Assembly (NCBI RefSeq): GCF_016805305.1
Contig: NZ_JAERQN010000001.1
Span: forward strand, 1,364,001 to 1,428,000
DNA: 64,000 nt
Direction: 5' to 3'
From: Falsiroseomonas ponticola
GTDB lineage: Bacteria > Pseudomonadota > Alphaproteobacteria > Acetobacterales > Acetobacteraceae
Below the pieces are notes generated by a model. It searched no databases. It was not told where the DNA came from and saw only the letters and a program-made list of their open reading frames with translations. Positions 7,160 to 15,796 of the stretch are shown here, in pieces; positions within the stretch are counted from its first letter, which is position 1, and each line of letters starts with the position of its first letter. A program made the translations under genes and the position numbers.

Positions 7160-8191
7160 ATGCGGATCGTGGCCGGGCAGTTCCGGGAGCTGACGCAGGA
7201 AGACCTGGCCTTCGCGCGCCAGATCGGCTGCGCCGGCATCACCATCAACAAGCCGGATTTCGACAGCCCCGCCTGGGTGGATTTTCTCGCATCGCAGTTC
7301 CGCGCCGCCGCGGGCCCGCGGCCGGCGAGGCGCCGATGGTCGGCGATGGAGCTGATCCAGCTTCGCGCCGCCGTGGAGGCGCATGGCCTGGCGCTGGAGT
7401 GCATCGAGGGCGTGCCCGCGAATTGGCTCGACCAGGCGATGCTCGGGCTGGAGGGGGCGGCGGCGCAGATCGAGGATTTCAAGGCGACGATCCGCGCCAT
7501 GGGCCAGGCCGGCATCCCCGTGCTCGGCTACAACTGGATTCCCGATGGCGTCTGGCGCACGGCCAAGGCGGCGCATGGGCGGGGCGGCGCGCTGGTGACG
7601 GGGTATGACGATGCGCTCGGCCAGCGCGTCGCGACCGGCGCGCTGCCGGCGCGCGACGATGCGGCGATGTGGGCGAATTGGGAGCGCTTCATCACCGCCG
7701 TGCTGCCGGTGGCGGAGGCGGCGGGGGTCAGGCTCTCCCTCCATCCGGACGACCCGCCGGTGCCGGTGCTGGATGGCGTCGCGCGCATCTTCCGGTCGGA
7801 GGAATCCTTCGCCCGCGCCATGGCCTTCGCGGACAGCCCGATGCACGGCATCGCCTTCTGCACCGGCACCTTCGCGGAACTGGGCGCCGAGGCGATGATG
7901 CGGGCACTGCGGCGCTTCGCGCGGGCGGGGCGCATCCACTACCTGCACCTCCGCAGCGTGCATGGCGCGCTGCCGCGCTTCGCGGAGGCCTTCATCGACG
8001 AGGGCACGGTCGATTCCGTCGCCGTACTGCGGGAACTGCTCGACGCCGGCTTCGACGGCTTCGTCATCGATGATCATGTGCCGCACCTCGTGGACGACAC
8101 GGCCTGGGGCCATCGCGGCCGCGCCCATGCCACGGGGCATATCGCGGGCATCCTGCGCGCGCTGCGCGCCACACGGGGAGGAGACGCATGA
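7160..8191 (+). CDS. Mannonate dehydratase-like (UxuA family) TIM-barrel protein
   Basis: The protein has 343 residues. SLHPDDPPVPVLDGVARIF matches the UxuA metal-site segment (HPDDPP), and HYLHLRS near residue 262 matches the second conserved strand. IEDFKATIRAMGQAGIPVLGYNW also follows the UxuA pattern. UxuA dehydrates D-mannonate to 2-keto-3-deoxygluconate in hexuronate breakdown; a related sugar-acid substrate is possible here. It is shorter than the E. coli enzyme (about 394 residues). The last 4 nt overlap the start of the Bug protein gene (ATGA), so the two are coupled, and a GntR regulator sits divergently upstream. Confidence 0.75.
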   Translation: MRIVAGQFRELTQEDLAFARQIGCAGITINKPDFDSPAWVDFLASQFRAAAGPRPARRRWSAMELIQLRAAVEAHGLALECIEGVPANWLDQAMLGLEGAAAQIEDFKATIRAMGQAGIPVLGYNWIPDGVWRTAKAAHGRGGALVTGYDDALGQRVATGALPARDDAAMWANWERFITAVLPVAEAAGVRLSLHPDDPPVPVLDGVARIFRSEESFARAMAFADSPMHGIAFCTGTFAELGAEAMMRALRRFARAGRIHYLHLRSVHGALPRFAEAFIDEGTVDSVAVLRELLDAGFDGFVIDDHVPHLVDDTAWGHRGRAHATGHIAGILRALRATRGGDA

Positions 8192-9162
8192 GGACCACCA
8201 TGATCCGCCGGCGCGGGATGCTGGCGGCCGCGGCCTTGCTGGCGCCGGCCGTCGCGCGGGCGCAGGGCAGCGACCGGCCGCTGCGCATCGTCGTGCCCTT
8301 CCCGCCGGGCGGGACCTCCGACCTCGTCGCCCGCATCATCCAGCCGGAATTGCAGCGGCTGCTGGGCCAGGCGGTGGTGGTGGATAATCGCGGGGGTGCC
8401 GCGGGCAATCTCGGCGCCGACCATGTCGCGAAGAGCGCGCCGGACGGCACGACGGTGCTGCTGACGGATCCGGGGATCCTGACGACGAGCCCCAGCCTCT
8501 TCGCGCGGCTGCCCTACAACCCGGCGAGCGACCTCGATCCCGTCACCATGCTGATCTACGCGCCCTACATCATGGCGGTGCATCCGGGGATGCCGGTGCG
8601 GAATGGCGCGGAGCTGGCGGGTTATGTGAAGGCCAATCCGGGCCGGGTGAATTTCGCGCATTCCGGCGTCGGCGCGCTGAACCACCTGACGGCGCTGGTC
8701 GCCGTGCAGCATTGGGGGGGCGAGGTGACGGAGGTCTTCTATCGCGGCGGCATGCTGGGCATCCAGGCGGCCGCGACGGGGGAGAGCCAGTTGATCGTCA
8801 ATGGCGCGACGGCGACGCTGCCTTTCGTGACGGATGGGCGGTTGCGCGCCATCGCGGTGACGGGCCCGCGGCGCCTGGCGGAGATTCCCGATGTGCCGAC
8901 CTTCGCGGAGCTGGGCTGGCCGGCCGCGGAGGCCGGCATCTGGCAGGCGTTGATGGCGCCCGCGCGCACGCCCGCGCCGGTGGTGGCGCGGCTGAACGCG
9001 GCCTTCGCGGAAGCGCTGGCGGTGCCCGCGGTAAAGGACCGGCTGGCCGGGCTGGGCGCCGAGGTCCGCACCGAGGGCCCTGACAGCCTGCGCCGCTGGC
9101 TGGCCGCGGAGACGGAGTTGTGGGGCGGCATCATCCGCGCCCGGGGGATCAAGCTGGACTGA
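8188..9162 (+). CDS. Bug/TctC-type tripartite tricarboxylate transporter solute-binding protein
   Basis: The protein has 324 residues. A signal peptide with an N-terminal RRR motif (MIRRRGMLAAAALLAPAVARAQ) targets it to the periplasm, possibly through Tat. The mature part has the family hallmarks: RPLRIVVPFPPGGTSDLVAR, VVVDNRGGAAGNLGADHVAK and RLAEIPDVPTFAELG. Bug proteins bind carboxylates or other small solutes; many have no adjacent TctA/TctB membrane genes, and none is seen here. Coupling to the mannonate-dehydratase-like gene suggests it captures that pathway's substrate. Confidence 0.9.
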   Translation: MRTTMIRRRGMLAAAALLAPAVARAQGSDRPLRIVVPFPPGGTSDLVARIIQPELQRLLGQAVVVDNRGGAAGNLGADHVAKSAPDGTTVLLTDPGILTTSPSLFARLPYNPASDLDPVTMLIYAPYIMAVHPGMPVRNGAELAGYVKANPGRVNFAHSGVGALNHLTALVAVQHWGGEVTEVFYRGGMLGIQAAATGESQLIVNGATATLPFVTDGRLRAIAVTGPRRLAEIPDVPTFAELGWPAAEAGIWQALMAPARTPAPVVARLNAAFAEALAVPAVKDRLAGLGAEVRTEGPDSLRRWLAAETELWGGIIRARGIKLD

Positions 9163-9220
9163 CGACGGTCCAGGGGCGGTTCGCCCCTGGCGGGAGGGGT
9201 GTGGGGAGGGCGGAGCCCTC
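9163..9220. repeat. Double-hairpin intergenic element, copy A
   Basis: Directly after the Bug gene stop, CGACGGTCCAGG opens the element. Hairpin 1 pairs CCAGGGGCG (9170-9178) with CGCCCCTGG (9182-9190); hairpin 2 pairs GAGGGC (9206-9211) with GCCCTC (9215-9220). The same opening sequence and two-hairpin plan occur after the MBL gene at 25827. It may act as a bidirectional terminator between convergent genes. A small ACCAC/GTGGT repeat follows. Confidence 0.7.
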
Positions 9221-9230
9221 ACCACGGTGG

Positions 9231-10406
9231 TCAGGCGGCGGTATCGGCCAGGTAGCCCATCGCTGCGTCCACGCCGCCCGGCGTGTGTGGCACGCCTTCC
9301 AGCCGCAGTCCGATCTCGGTGGCGGCGAGCGTGCCGAGCAGCATCGGCTCGTTCAGGTCGCCGAGGTGCCCGATGCGGAAGACCTTGCCGCCGAGGCGCC
9401 CGAGGCCCGCGCCGAGGGCCACGTTCATGGTGGCGACGCGCTTGCGCAGGGCCTCCGCGTCGTGCCCGTTCGGCATCAGGATGGCGGTGACGGAATCGGA
9501 CAGGCGGTCGGGTTCCTGGCCGTAGAGTTGCGGGCCGTTGTTGCCGGCCCAGTGGCGCACGCAGCGGCGCGTGGCTTCCGCCAGGCGGTGGTGGCGGGCG
9601 AGGACGTTGTCGAGGCCTTCCTCCTCGATCAGGCGGAGCGATTCCTGCAGGCCGTAGAAGAGCGCGATCGGCACGGTGCCGATGAAGCTGCGGTGCTTGC
9701 GCGCCAGCATCGCGGTCCAGGAGAAGTAGTGCTTGGGCAGCGTCGATCCCTGATGCGCCCGCATGGCCTTGGCGGAGACGCCGGTGAAGCTGAAGCCGAC
9801 GGGCAGCATCAGCCCCTTCTGGCTGCCGCCGACGGCGGCATCGACGCCCCATTCATCCATGCGGAAATCGAGGGAGCCGAGGGAGGAGATGGTGTCCGCC
9901 ATCAGCAGGGCGGGGTGGCCCGTTTCGTCCAGGATGGCGCGGATGCGGGCGAGGTCGAGGGTCATGCCCGTCGAGGTCTCGTTGTGCACGGCGCCGATGG
10001 CCTTGAGGGCGTGGCTGTGGTCGGCCAGCAGGGCGGCGCGCAGCGCGGCGTAGTCCACGCCGTTGCGCCAGTCCGCCGGCAGCGTATCCACGACGATGCC
10101 GAGATCGGCCGCCATCTTGCCCCAGCTTTCGGAGAAATGGCCGGTTTCGATCACCAGGATGCGGTCGCCATGGGAGAGGAGGTTGGCGAGGGTGGCTTCC
10201 CAGGCGGCGTGGCCGGAGCCGGTGTACATGAACACCTCCTGCTCCGTGCGCAGCACGCGCTTGAGGCCGGCGACACAGCCTTCATAGACCGCCATGAAGT
10301 CGGGGCCGTTGAAATCGACCGTCGCATGGGCGACGGCCTGCATGACGCTGTCCGGGATGTTGGTGGGGCCCGGATTGGCGAAGAAGTGGCGGCCGCGCGG
10401 TTTCAT
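9231..10406 (-). CDS. Class V PLP aminotransferase (serine/alanine-glyoxylate aminotransferase-like)
   Basis: The protein has 391 residues and a fold-type I class V aminotransferase pattern: FFANPGPTNIPDSVMQA at the N-terminus, HNETSTGM around residue 141, ADTISSLGSLDFRMDEWGVD, and the PLP lysine K197 in GGSQKGLMLP. SGAT/AGAT enzymes transfer the amino group from serine or alanine to glyoxylate, linking C1/C2 metabolism. ATG at 10406 is preceded by GGAGGAAA. The longer frame to 10445 adds 13 residues without a better site. It stands alone. Confidence 0.85.
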   Translation of the reverse strand: MKPRGRHFFANPGPTNIPDSVMQAVAHATVDFNGPDFMAVYEGCVAGLKRVLRTEQEVFMYTGSGHAAWEATLANLLSHGDRILVIETGHFSESWGKMAADLGIVVDTLPADWRNGVDYAALRAALLADHSHALKAIGAVHNETSTGMTLDLARIRAILDETGHPALLMADTISSLGSLDFRMDEWGVDAAVGGSQKGLMLPVGFSFTGVSAKAMRAHQGSTLPKHYFSWTAMLARKHRSFIGTVPIALFYGLQESLRLIEEEGLDNVLARHHRLAEATRRCVRHWAGNNGPQLYGQEPDRLSDSVTAILMPNGHDAEALRKRVATMNVALGAGLGRLGGKVFRIGHLGDLNEPMLLGTLAATEIGLRLEGVPHTPGGVDAAMGYLADTAA

Positions 10407-10488
10407 GCGTGTTTCCTCCGCGCGCGGCGGGGTGGCCGCGCGCATGGCCCGATGTTCCCGCTTAATGGCGGGATTGGGAAGCGTGGCG

Positions 10489-11919
10489 TCAGACCGCCGT
10501 GCCGCCCACCGTCAGCCCCGTCATCTTCAGCGTGGGCTGGCCGACGCCGACGGGCACGCCCTGGCCCTGCTTGCCGCAGGTGCCGATGCCGGGGTCGAGG
10601 CCCATGTCGTTGCCGACCATGGCGACCTTGGTCAGCGCATCCGGCCCGTTGCCGATCAGGGTCGCGCCCTTCACCGGGGCGCCGAGCCTGCCGTCCTCGA
10701 TCAGGTAGGCCTCGCTGGCGGAGAAGACGAATTTGCCCGAGACGATGTCCACCTGGCCGCCGCCGAAATTCACGGCGTAGAGGCCGCGCTTGACGCTGGC
10801 GATCACCTCGGCCGGGTCATGGGCGCCGCCGAGCATGACGGTGTTGGTCATGCGCGGCATCGGGATATGGGCGTGGGACTGGCGGCGGCCATTGCCGGTG
10901 GGGGCGACGCCCATGAGGCGCGCATTCTGCCGGTCCTGCAGGAAGCCCACCAGGATGCCATCCTCGATCAGCGTGGTGCGGCCGGAGGGCGTGCCCTCGT
11001 CATCCACCGTGAGGGACCCGCGGCGGTCGGGGATGGTGCCGTCATCCATCACCGTGACGCCGGGGGAGGCGATGCGGCTTCCCAGCAGGCCCGAGAAGGC
11101 GCTGGTCTTCTTGCGGTTGAAGTCGCCTTCGAGCCCATGGCCGATGGCTTCGTGCAGCAGGATGCCGGGCCAGCCCGGGCCGAGCACCACCTCCATCTCC
11201 CCGGCCGGGGCCGGGATGCTGTCGAGGTTGACGAGGGCCTGGCGCAGCGCTTCCGCCACCGCCGCCTTCCAGCTGGCCTCGCCCAGCACGCGGGCATAGT
11301 CGAAGCGCCCGCCGGTGCCGAAGCTGCCGGTCTCCCGCCGCCCATTCGCCTCCACCACGACGGCGACGTTGAAGCGCACCAGCGGGCGCAGGTCGGCCAC
11401 GCGCGCGCCATCCGGGCGCAGGATCTGTACCGCCTGCCATTCGCCGGTGACGGAGGCCATGACCTGCTTCACGCGCGGGTCCTGCGCGCGGGCATAGGCG
11501 TCGATCTCCGCCAGCAGCGCGGTCTTGGCCGCGAAATCCATGGCGGAGAGCGGGTTGAGGTCGGAATAGAGATGCCGGTTGGTGGCGCGCGGCGCGACAT
11601 CGAGCGTGCCGCCATGGCCGGCGGCGACGGCCTTCACCGTCTCCGCCGCGCGGGCCAGCGCGGCTTCGGTGATCTCCGCGGCATGGGCGTAGCCCGCGGC
11701 CTCCCCGGCCACGGCGCGCAGGCCGAAGCCGCGGGTCGCGTCGAAGGAGGCGCTGCGGATGCGGCCATCCTCCAGGCTGATCGCCTCGCTCTCCCGGTGC
11801 TCGAGGAAGAGCTCGCCATCCTCCGCGCCCTGCGCGGCATCGCGCACCAGGCGTTCGGCGGCGGCACGGTCCAGCGTGTCGAAGAACAGGGCGTCGGTCA
11901 CGGCCAGGGGATTGGTCAC
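10489..11919 (-). CDS. tldD: Metalloprotease TldD
   Basis: TldD works with TldE(PmbA) as a zinc protease that trims modified peptides. The 476 residues carry the diagnostic HEAIGHGLEGD at 256-266 (HExxxH zinc site) and a C-terminal GTCGKQGQG segment with the third ligand region. The GTG at 11919 is preceded by GGAAGGA and gives the usual TldD length. It lies 22 nt after the PAS histidine kinase, on the same strand as ctaA. No tldE is seen in the window. Confidence 0.93.
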   Translation of the reverse strand: MTNPLAVTDALFFDTLDRAAAERLVRDAAQGAEDGELFLEHRESEAISLEDGRIRSASFDATRGFGLRAVAGEAAGYAHAAEITEAALARAAETVKAVAAGHGGTLDVAPRATNRHLYSDLNPLSAMDFAAKTALLAEIDAYARAQDPRVKQVMASVTGEWQAVQILRPDGARVADLRPLVRFNVAVVVEANGRRETGSFGTGGRFDYARVLGEASWKAAVAEALRQALVNLDSIPAPAGEMEVVLGPGWPGILLHEAIGHGLEGDFNRKKTSAFSGLLGSRIASPGVTVMDDGTIPDRRGSLTVDDEGTPSGRTTLIEDGILVGFLQDRQNARLMGVAPTGNGRRQSHAHIPMPRMTNTVMLGGAHDPAEVIASVKRGLYAVNFGGGQVDIVSGKFVFSASEAYLIEDGRLGAPVKGATLIGNGPDALTKVAMVGNDMGLDPGIGTCGKQGQGVPVGVGQPTLKMTGLTVGGTAV

Positions 11920-11941
11920 GATGGGTCCTTCCGGGATTCTG

Positions 11942-14605
11942 TCAGGCCGGCGCTGCGGGGGTGACCAGGCAGGTGGCGGGGAAGCGGAGCACGGCGGCGA
12001 TGCCCGGTCCTTGCCCGGCTTCGCCTGTGGGTCCCTGCCCGGCATCGCCGGTGGGGCGATCCGCCGGTTCCTCCAGCGCCAGCGTGCCGCCCATCGATTC
12101 CACGAGCGTCCGGGCCAGGTAGAGGCCGAGGCCCGAGCCCTGGAAGCGGCGGGCGAGGGAGGCATCGACCTGGGTGAAGGGTTCGAAGACGCGGTCGCGA
12201 TCCTCCGGCGCGATGCCGATGCCGGTATCGACGACCTGGATGACGAGCCCGGCTTCCCCCAGCGCGGCGGAGAGGCGGATGCGGCCGCCCTGGGGCGTGA
12301 ACTTCACCGCGTTGGAGAGCAGGTTCATCAGCACCTGGTGCAGCCGCGCTTCATCGCCGACCAAATCCGGCAGGCCCCTGGGCGCGGAGACGGTGAGGGT
12401 GAGGCCGGCCTGGAGCGCGGCATCCGCCGCCGCCTGCGCCGCGGCCTGCAGCAGCGGCGCCAGCTTCACGGGCTGGCGCGCCATGGGCAGCATGCCGGAC
12501 TGGCTGCGCGCGACATCGAGGATATCGTCGATCAGCAGCAGCAGCTGGCGCCCGGCATCGTTGATGGCGCGGGAATAATCCTCGATCCGCGCGGGGTTGC
12601 GTTCGCCGACCAGCGCTTCGGAGAAGCCGATGACGGCGTTCAGCGGCGTGCGCAGCTCATGGCTCATGGTCGCCAGGAAGCGGGACTTGGCCAGGGACCC
12701 GGCTTCGGCGGCGGCGCGGGACTTCTCCAGCTCCATGCGGATGCGGCGGTCGTCGCTGACATCGGAATAGGTGATGACGTAGCCGCCATCCGGCGTGGGG
12801 TCGGAGGCGATGTCGATGACGCGGCCATCGGGCCGCGCCCGGCTGTAGCGCTGGGGCACGGAGCGGTCGATCGACTTCATGCGGATCGCGCCATCGGGCG
12901 TGATCTGCCCGCGCATGACCTGTTCGTCGATCAGGTCGTCCATCAGCCGGCCGGGCAGCAGGCGTTCGGCCGGCATGCCGGTCAGGGCGGAGGTCTTGGC
13001 ATTGGTCGCGATCACGCGGCGGTCGGGGCCGTACATGATGATGCCGTGGCGGATGGTGCCGAGCATCGCCTCCAGCGTCGCGGCGTGGCTGCGCGCCTCG
13101 TCCTCCGCCCGGTGCTGGGCGGTGACGTCGGTGACGACGGAGATGTGGCCGCCATCGGGCAGCATGGCGTCGCGGATGGAGATGACGGTGCCGTTGGGGC
13201 GCCGGCGCAGCATCTCGTCCCACCCATCGGAGCTGCGTACGAATTTCCGCGCCATGGTGCGCGCGGCGTGTTCGGCGCTGAATTCGCCGGCGGCGACGCG
13301 GCGGGCGGCGAGGTCGTCGATCAGGTCCCCCACCTGGACGGGCGCGCCTTCCATGATGCGGCTGTAGGCGGCGTTGAACATGCGCACGCGGCGATCGGGG
13401 CCATAGACGCAGACGCCATGCGGCAGGGCGGCCAGGATGCCGTCCAGCATGGCGGCGCGGGCGCGCGATTCGGCTTCCGCCTTCTGCAGGGCCGTCACGT
13501 CGGTGACGACGGAGATGTGGCCGCCATCGGGCAGGCGGGCGGTGCGGGCCTCGATCACCGTGCCGTTGGGGCGGTGGTGCAGGACCGGGCGGGCATCGAC
13601 GCCGTCGCGCGCAAATTGGCGGCCGATGACGAGTTCCGCCTGCTGCGGCGTGAACTCGCCCTCCGCCACCCGGCGGGCGACGATATCCTCCAGCCGGTCC
13701 CCCAGCCGGGCGACGGAGCCTTCCATGATCCGCGCATGGGCGGCATTGACCAGGGAGACGCGGCGATCCGGGCCGAAGACGCAGATGCCGTGGGGCAGCG
13801 CGGCCAGCACCGCGTCCAGCATGGCGGCGCGGCGCTTCGCGTCATCCTCCGCGCGCTTCAGGGCGGTGATGTCGTCGGCTTCGATCAGGCAGCCGCCATC
13901 GGGCATGGGCTGCATGCTGAAGCGCACCACCTCCCCCCCCGGGCGCTGGCGCTGGCGGATGGCGGGGCGGTAGCGGTCGCCCTGCATCCGTTCGCTGATG
14001 ACGCCGGCCTCCTCCTCCGTCACCTCCCCGCGCGCGACGAGCAGGCCCATCACGTCCCGATGGGTGTGGCCGGGGCGGATGGTGCCGGGGGGCAGGCCGA
14101 TCAGCGCCTCATAGGCCGGGTTGGAGAGGCTGAAGCGCATCTCCTGGTCGAACAGCGCGACGCCGCCATGCAGGCAGGAGAGCACGGTTTCCAGCTGGCG
14201 GGCGCGGCTCGTGGCCTCGGCCTCCGCCCGCACCAGGGTCGTGACATCGGCGCTGCAGGTGAAGAAGCCGCCGCCGGGAAGCGGGCGGCTTTCCAGCAGG
14301 ATGGTGCGGTCGTCGCGGATGCGCAGCAGGCGGGAGGTGGGGCGGCTGCGGTCCACGGAGAGCACGGCCTGGGCCAGCGTCTCCGGATCCCCCGGGCCAT
14401 AGCCGCCGGCCCAGGCCAGGATGCGCACGATCTCCGCGAAGGGGGTGCCGGGGGGCGCGATGCGGGGATCGAGGCCTTGCCAGGCGAAGGTGGCGTCGTT
14501 GCTGAGGACGAGGCGATGGTCGGCGTCATAGACGACCAGCGCCATGGGCAGCGCGGTGAAGAGCGCGTGCAACGTCTCCGCGGGCGGCGCCGGCGCCACC
14601 GTCAC
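11942..14605 (-). CDS. Multi-PAS hybrid-less sensor histidine kinase
   Basis: The protein has 887 residues and no clear membrane segment, so it is probably cytoplasmic. Five PAS-like modules of about 115-120 residues precede the kinase. Three of them share LPHG(I/V)C(V)(F/Y)GPDRRV and LPDGGHISVVTDVTA blocks and look like internal duplications. HisKA has MSHELRTPLNAVIGF with phospho-acceptor His649; HATPase has the N box HQVLMNLLSNAVKFTPQGG, then DTGIGIAPED and GSGLGLYLAR. There is no receiver domain and no adjacent response regulator, so it is an orphan kinase. I start it at GTG 14605, overlapping the ctaA stop by 4 nt. Confidence 0.88.
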   Translation of the reverse strand: MTVAPAPPAETLHALFTALPMALVVYDADHRLVLSNDATFAWQGLDPRIAPPGTPFAEIVRILAWAGGYGPGDPETLAQAVLSVDRSRPTSRLLRIRDDRTILLESRPLPGGGFFTCSADVTTLVRAEAEATSRARQLETVLSCLHGGVALFDQEMRFSLSNPAYEALIGLPPGTIRPGHTHRDVMGLLVARGEVTEEEAGVISERMQGDRYRPAIRQRQRPGGEVVRFSMQPMPDGGCLIEADDITALKRAEDDAKRRAAMLDAVLAALPHGICVFGPDRRVSLVNAAHARIMEGSVARLGDRLEDIVARRVAEGEFTPQQAELVIGRQFARDGVDARPVLHHRPNGTVIEARTARLPDGGHISVVTDVTALQKAEAESRARAAMLDGILAALPHGVCVYGPDRRVRMFNAAYSRIMEGAPVQVGDLIDDLAARRVAAGEFSAEHAARTMARKFVRSSDGWDEMLRRRPNGTVISIRDAMLPDGGHISVVTDVTAQHRAEDEARSHAATLEAMLGTIRHGIIMYGPDRRVIATNAKTSALTGMPAERLLPGRLMDDLIDEQVMRGQITPDGAIRMKSIDRSVPQRYSRARPDGRVIDIASDPTPDGGYVITYSDVSDDRRIRMELEKSRAAAEAGSLAKSRFLATMSHELRTPLNAVIGFSEALVGERNPARIEDYSRAINDAGRQLLLLIDDILDVARSQSGMLPMARQPVKLAPLLQAAAQAAADAALQAGLTLTVSAPRGLPDLVGDEARLHQVLMNLLSNAVKFTPQGGRIRLSAALGEAGLVIQVVDTGIGIAPEDRDRVFEPFTQVDASLARRFQGSGLGLYLARTLVESMGGTLALEEPADRPTGDAGQGPTGEAGQGPGIAAVLRFPATCLVTPAAPA

Positions 14606-15708
14606 GCGCCAGGGGCCGGGCGGGCCGCCGCGCGGGCGGGGGCGGGGCGAAGGGCATGCAGCGCGACCAGCGCCGCCGCCAGAACCAGCACCGCCGTCGC
14701 CTGGTGCAGCGTGCCGAGGGAGACGGGCACCACATGCACCAGCGTCGCGACGCCGAGCGCGTATTGCAGCGCGACGGTGGCGCCGAGGGCGAAGACGGCG
14801 CGGCGCGCATGGCCGGGCGCCAGGCGGCGCTGCGCGGCCCAGACGGCGCCGATGGCCATGACGGCGGCGATGGTCGCCAGCAGGCGGTGGTTGAACTGCA
14901 CGGCCAGGATATTGGCCGTCATGTTCCGCCACCAGGGATCCAGCAGCAGGTAGCCATCCGGCAGCAGCTGGCCGTCCATCAGCGGGAAGGTGTTGTAGGA
15001 GAAGCCGGCCCGCGTGCCGGCGACGAAGCCGCCCGCCAGCATGGCCGCGACCAGCGCCCAGACCGCGACCTTCATCATGCGCCGCACCGGCCGCGCCTCC
15101 GCCCCCGCGCTGCCCTCCGGCCGCAGCAGGCCGAGCGCGGTCCAGACCAGGGCGGAGAAGATGACCAGCGCCAGGCCCAGATGGATCACGAGGCGATAGG
15201 GGGAGACGGCGGTGCGATCAGCCTCGAACCCCGAGGCGACCATGTACCAGCCGACCGCGCCCTGCAGCCCGCCCAGCGCCAGCAGGCCCAGCAGCCGCGG
15301 CTTGCTGCCCGCCGGGATGCGGCCGCGCAGCCAGAACCAGGCGAGGCCCGCCGCATAGACCAGGCCGATCAGCCGGCCCCAGAAGCGGTGGATCCATTCC
15401 AGCCAGAAGATCTCCTTGAACCCCTCGATCCCGAAGCCGGCATTGACCAGCGCGTATTGCGGGATGGTGCGGTAGAGGTCGTAGAGGCGCTGCCACTCCG
15501 CCTCGCTCAGCGGGGGCAGGGTGCCCGACAACGGCGCCCATTCCATGATGGAGAGGCCGGAGCCGGTGAGGCGCGTTGCGCCGCCGATGGCGACCATGGC
15601 CCAGACCAGGCCGGCCACGCCCAGCAGCCAATACGCCACGGCGCGGCGGTCGCGGCTGGCGGGGGATTCGGCATCGGGCAGGGTCTGGGGGCGCAGATCG
15701 AAGGGCAT
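14602..15708 (-). CDS. ctaA: Heme A synthase
   Basis: CtaA/COX15 converts heme O to heme A for cytochrome oxidase in the inner membrane. The 368 residues show eight hydrophobic segments and the heme-ligand histidines in EWIHRFWGR, LVIHLGLA, FNHRLLA and TLHQATA. IGGATRLTGSGLSIMEW is the conserved first-loop motif. Start ATG at 15708 (MPFDLRPQTLPD). It is the first gene of a run with the PAS kinase (4-nt overlap) and tldD, and is divergent from the glycosyltransferase gene. Confidence 0.93.
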   Translation of the reverse strand: MPFDLRPQTLPDAESPASRDRRAVAYWLLGVAGLVWAMVAIGGATRLTGSGLSIMEWAPLSGTLPPLSEAEWQRLYDLYRTIPQYALVNAGFGIEGFKEIFWLEWIHRFWGRLIGLVYAAGLAWFWLRGRIPAGSKPRLLGLLALGGLQGAVGWYMVASGFEADRTAVSPYRLVIHLGLALVIFSALVWTALGLLRPEGSAGAEARPVRRMMKVAVWALVAAMLAGGFVAGTRAGFSYNTFPLMDGQLLPDGYLLLDPWWRNMTANILAVQFNHRLLATIAAVMAIGAVWAAQRRLAPGHARRAVFALGATVALQYALGVATLVHVVPVSLGTLHQATAVLVLAAALVALHALRPAPARAAARPAPGA

Positions 15709-15796
15709 GCGGCCAATATAGAAGCGGTGGGCGATCTGCGCAGCACCCACCCCCCCTGCGCTTGCCGTGATTCCGCGCCCCTGCTACCCCGCCCGC

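Noticed and set aside
6443..8140. A 565-codon minus-strand frame starting upstream of gntR
   Set aside because: The added N-terminal part is antisense to the dehydratase-like gene and lacks any domain; the HTH begins right after the ATG at 7099.
14606..14932. N-terminal extension of the PAS kinase into ctaA
   Set aside because: The extra 109 residues are Arg/Pro-rich shadow of ctaA; the GTG at 14605 gives the usual 4-nt overlap.
11759..14953. A 1064-codon + strand frame opposite tldD and the PAS kinase
   Set aside because: Same cause: antisense shadow, with repeats that only mirror the PAS duplications.
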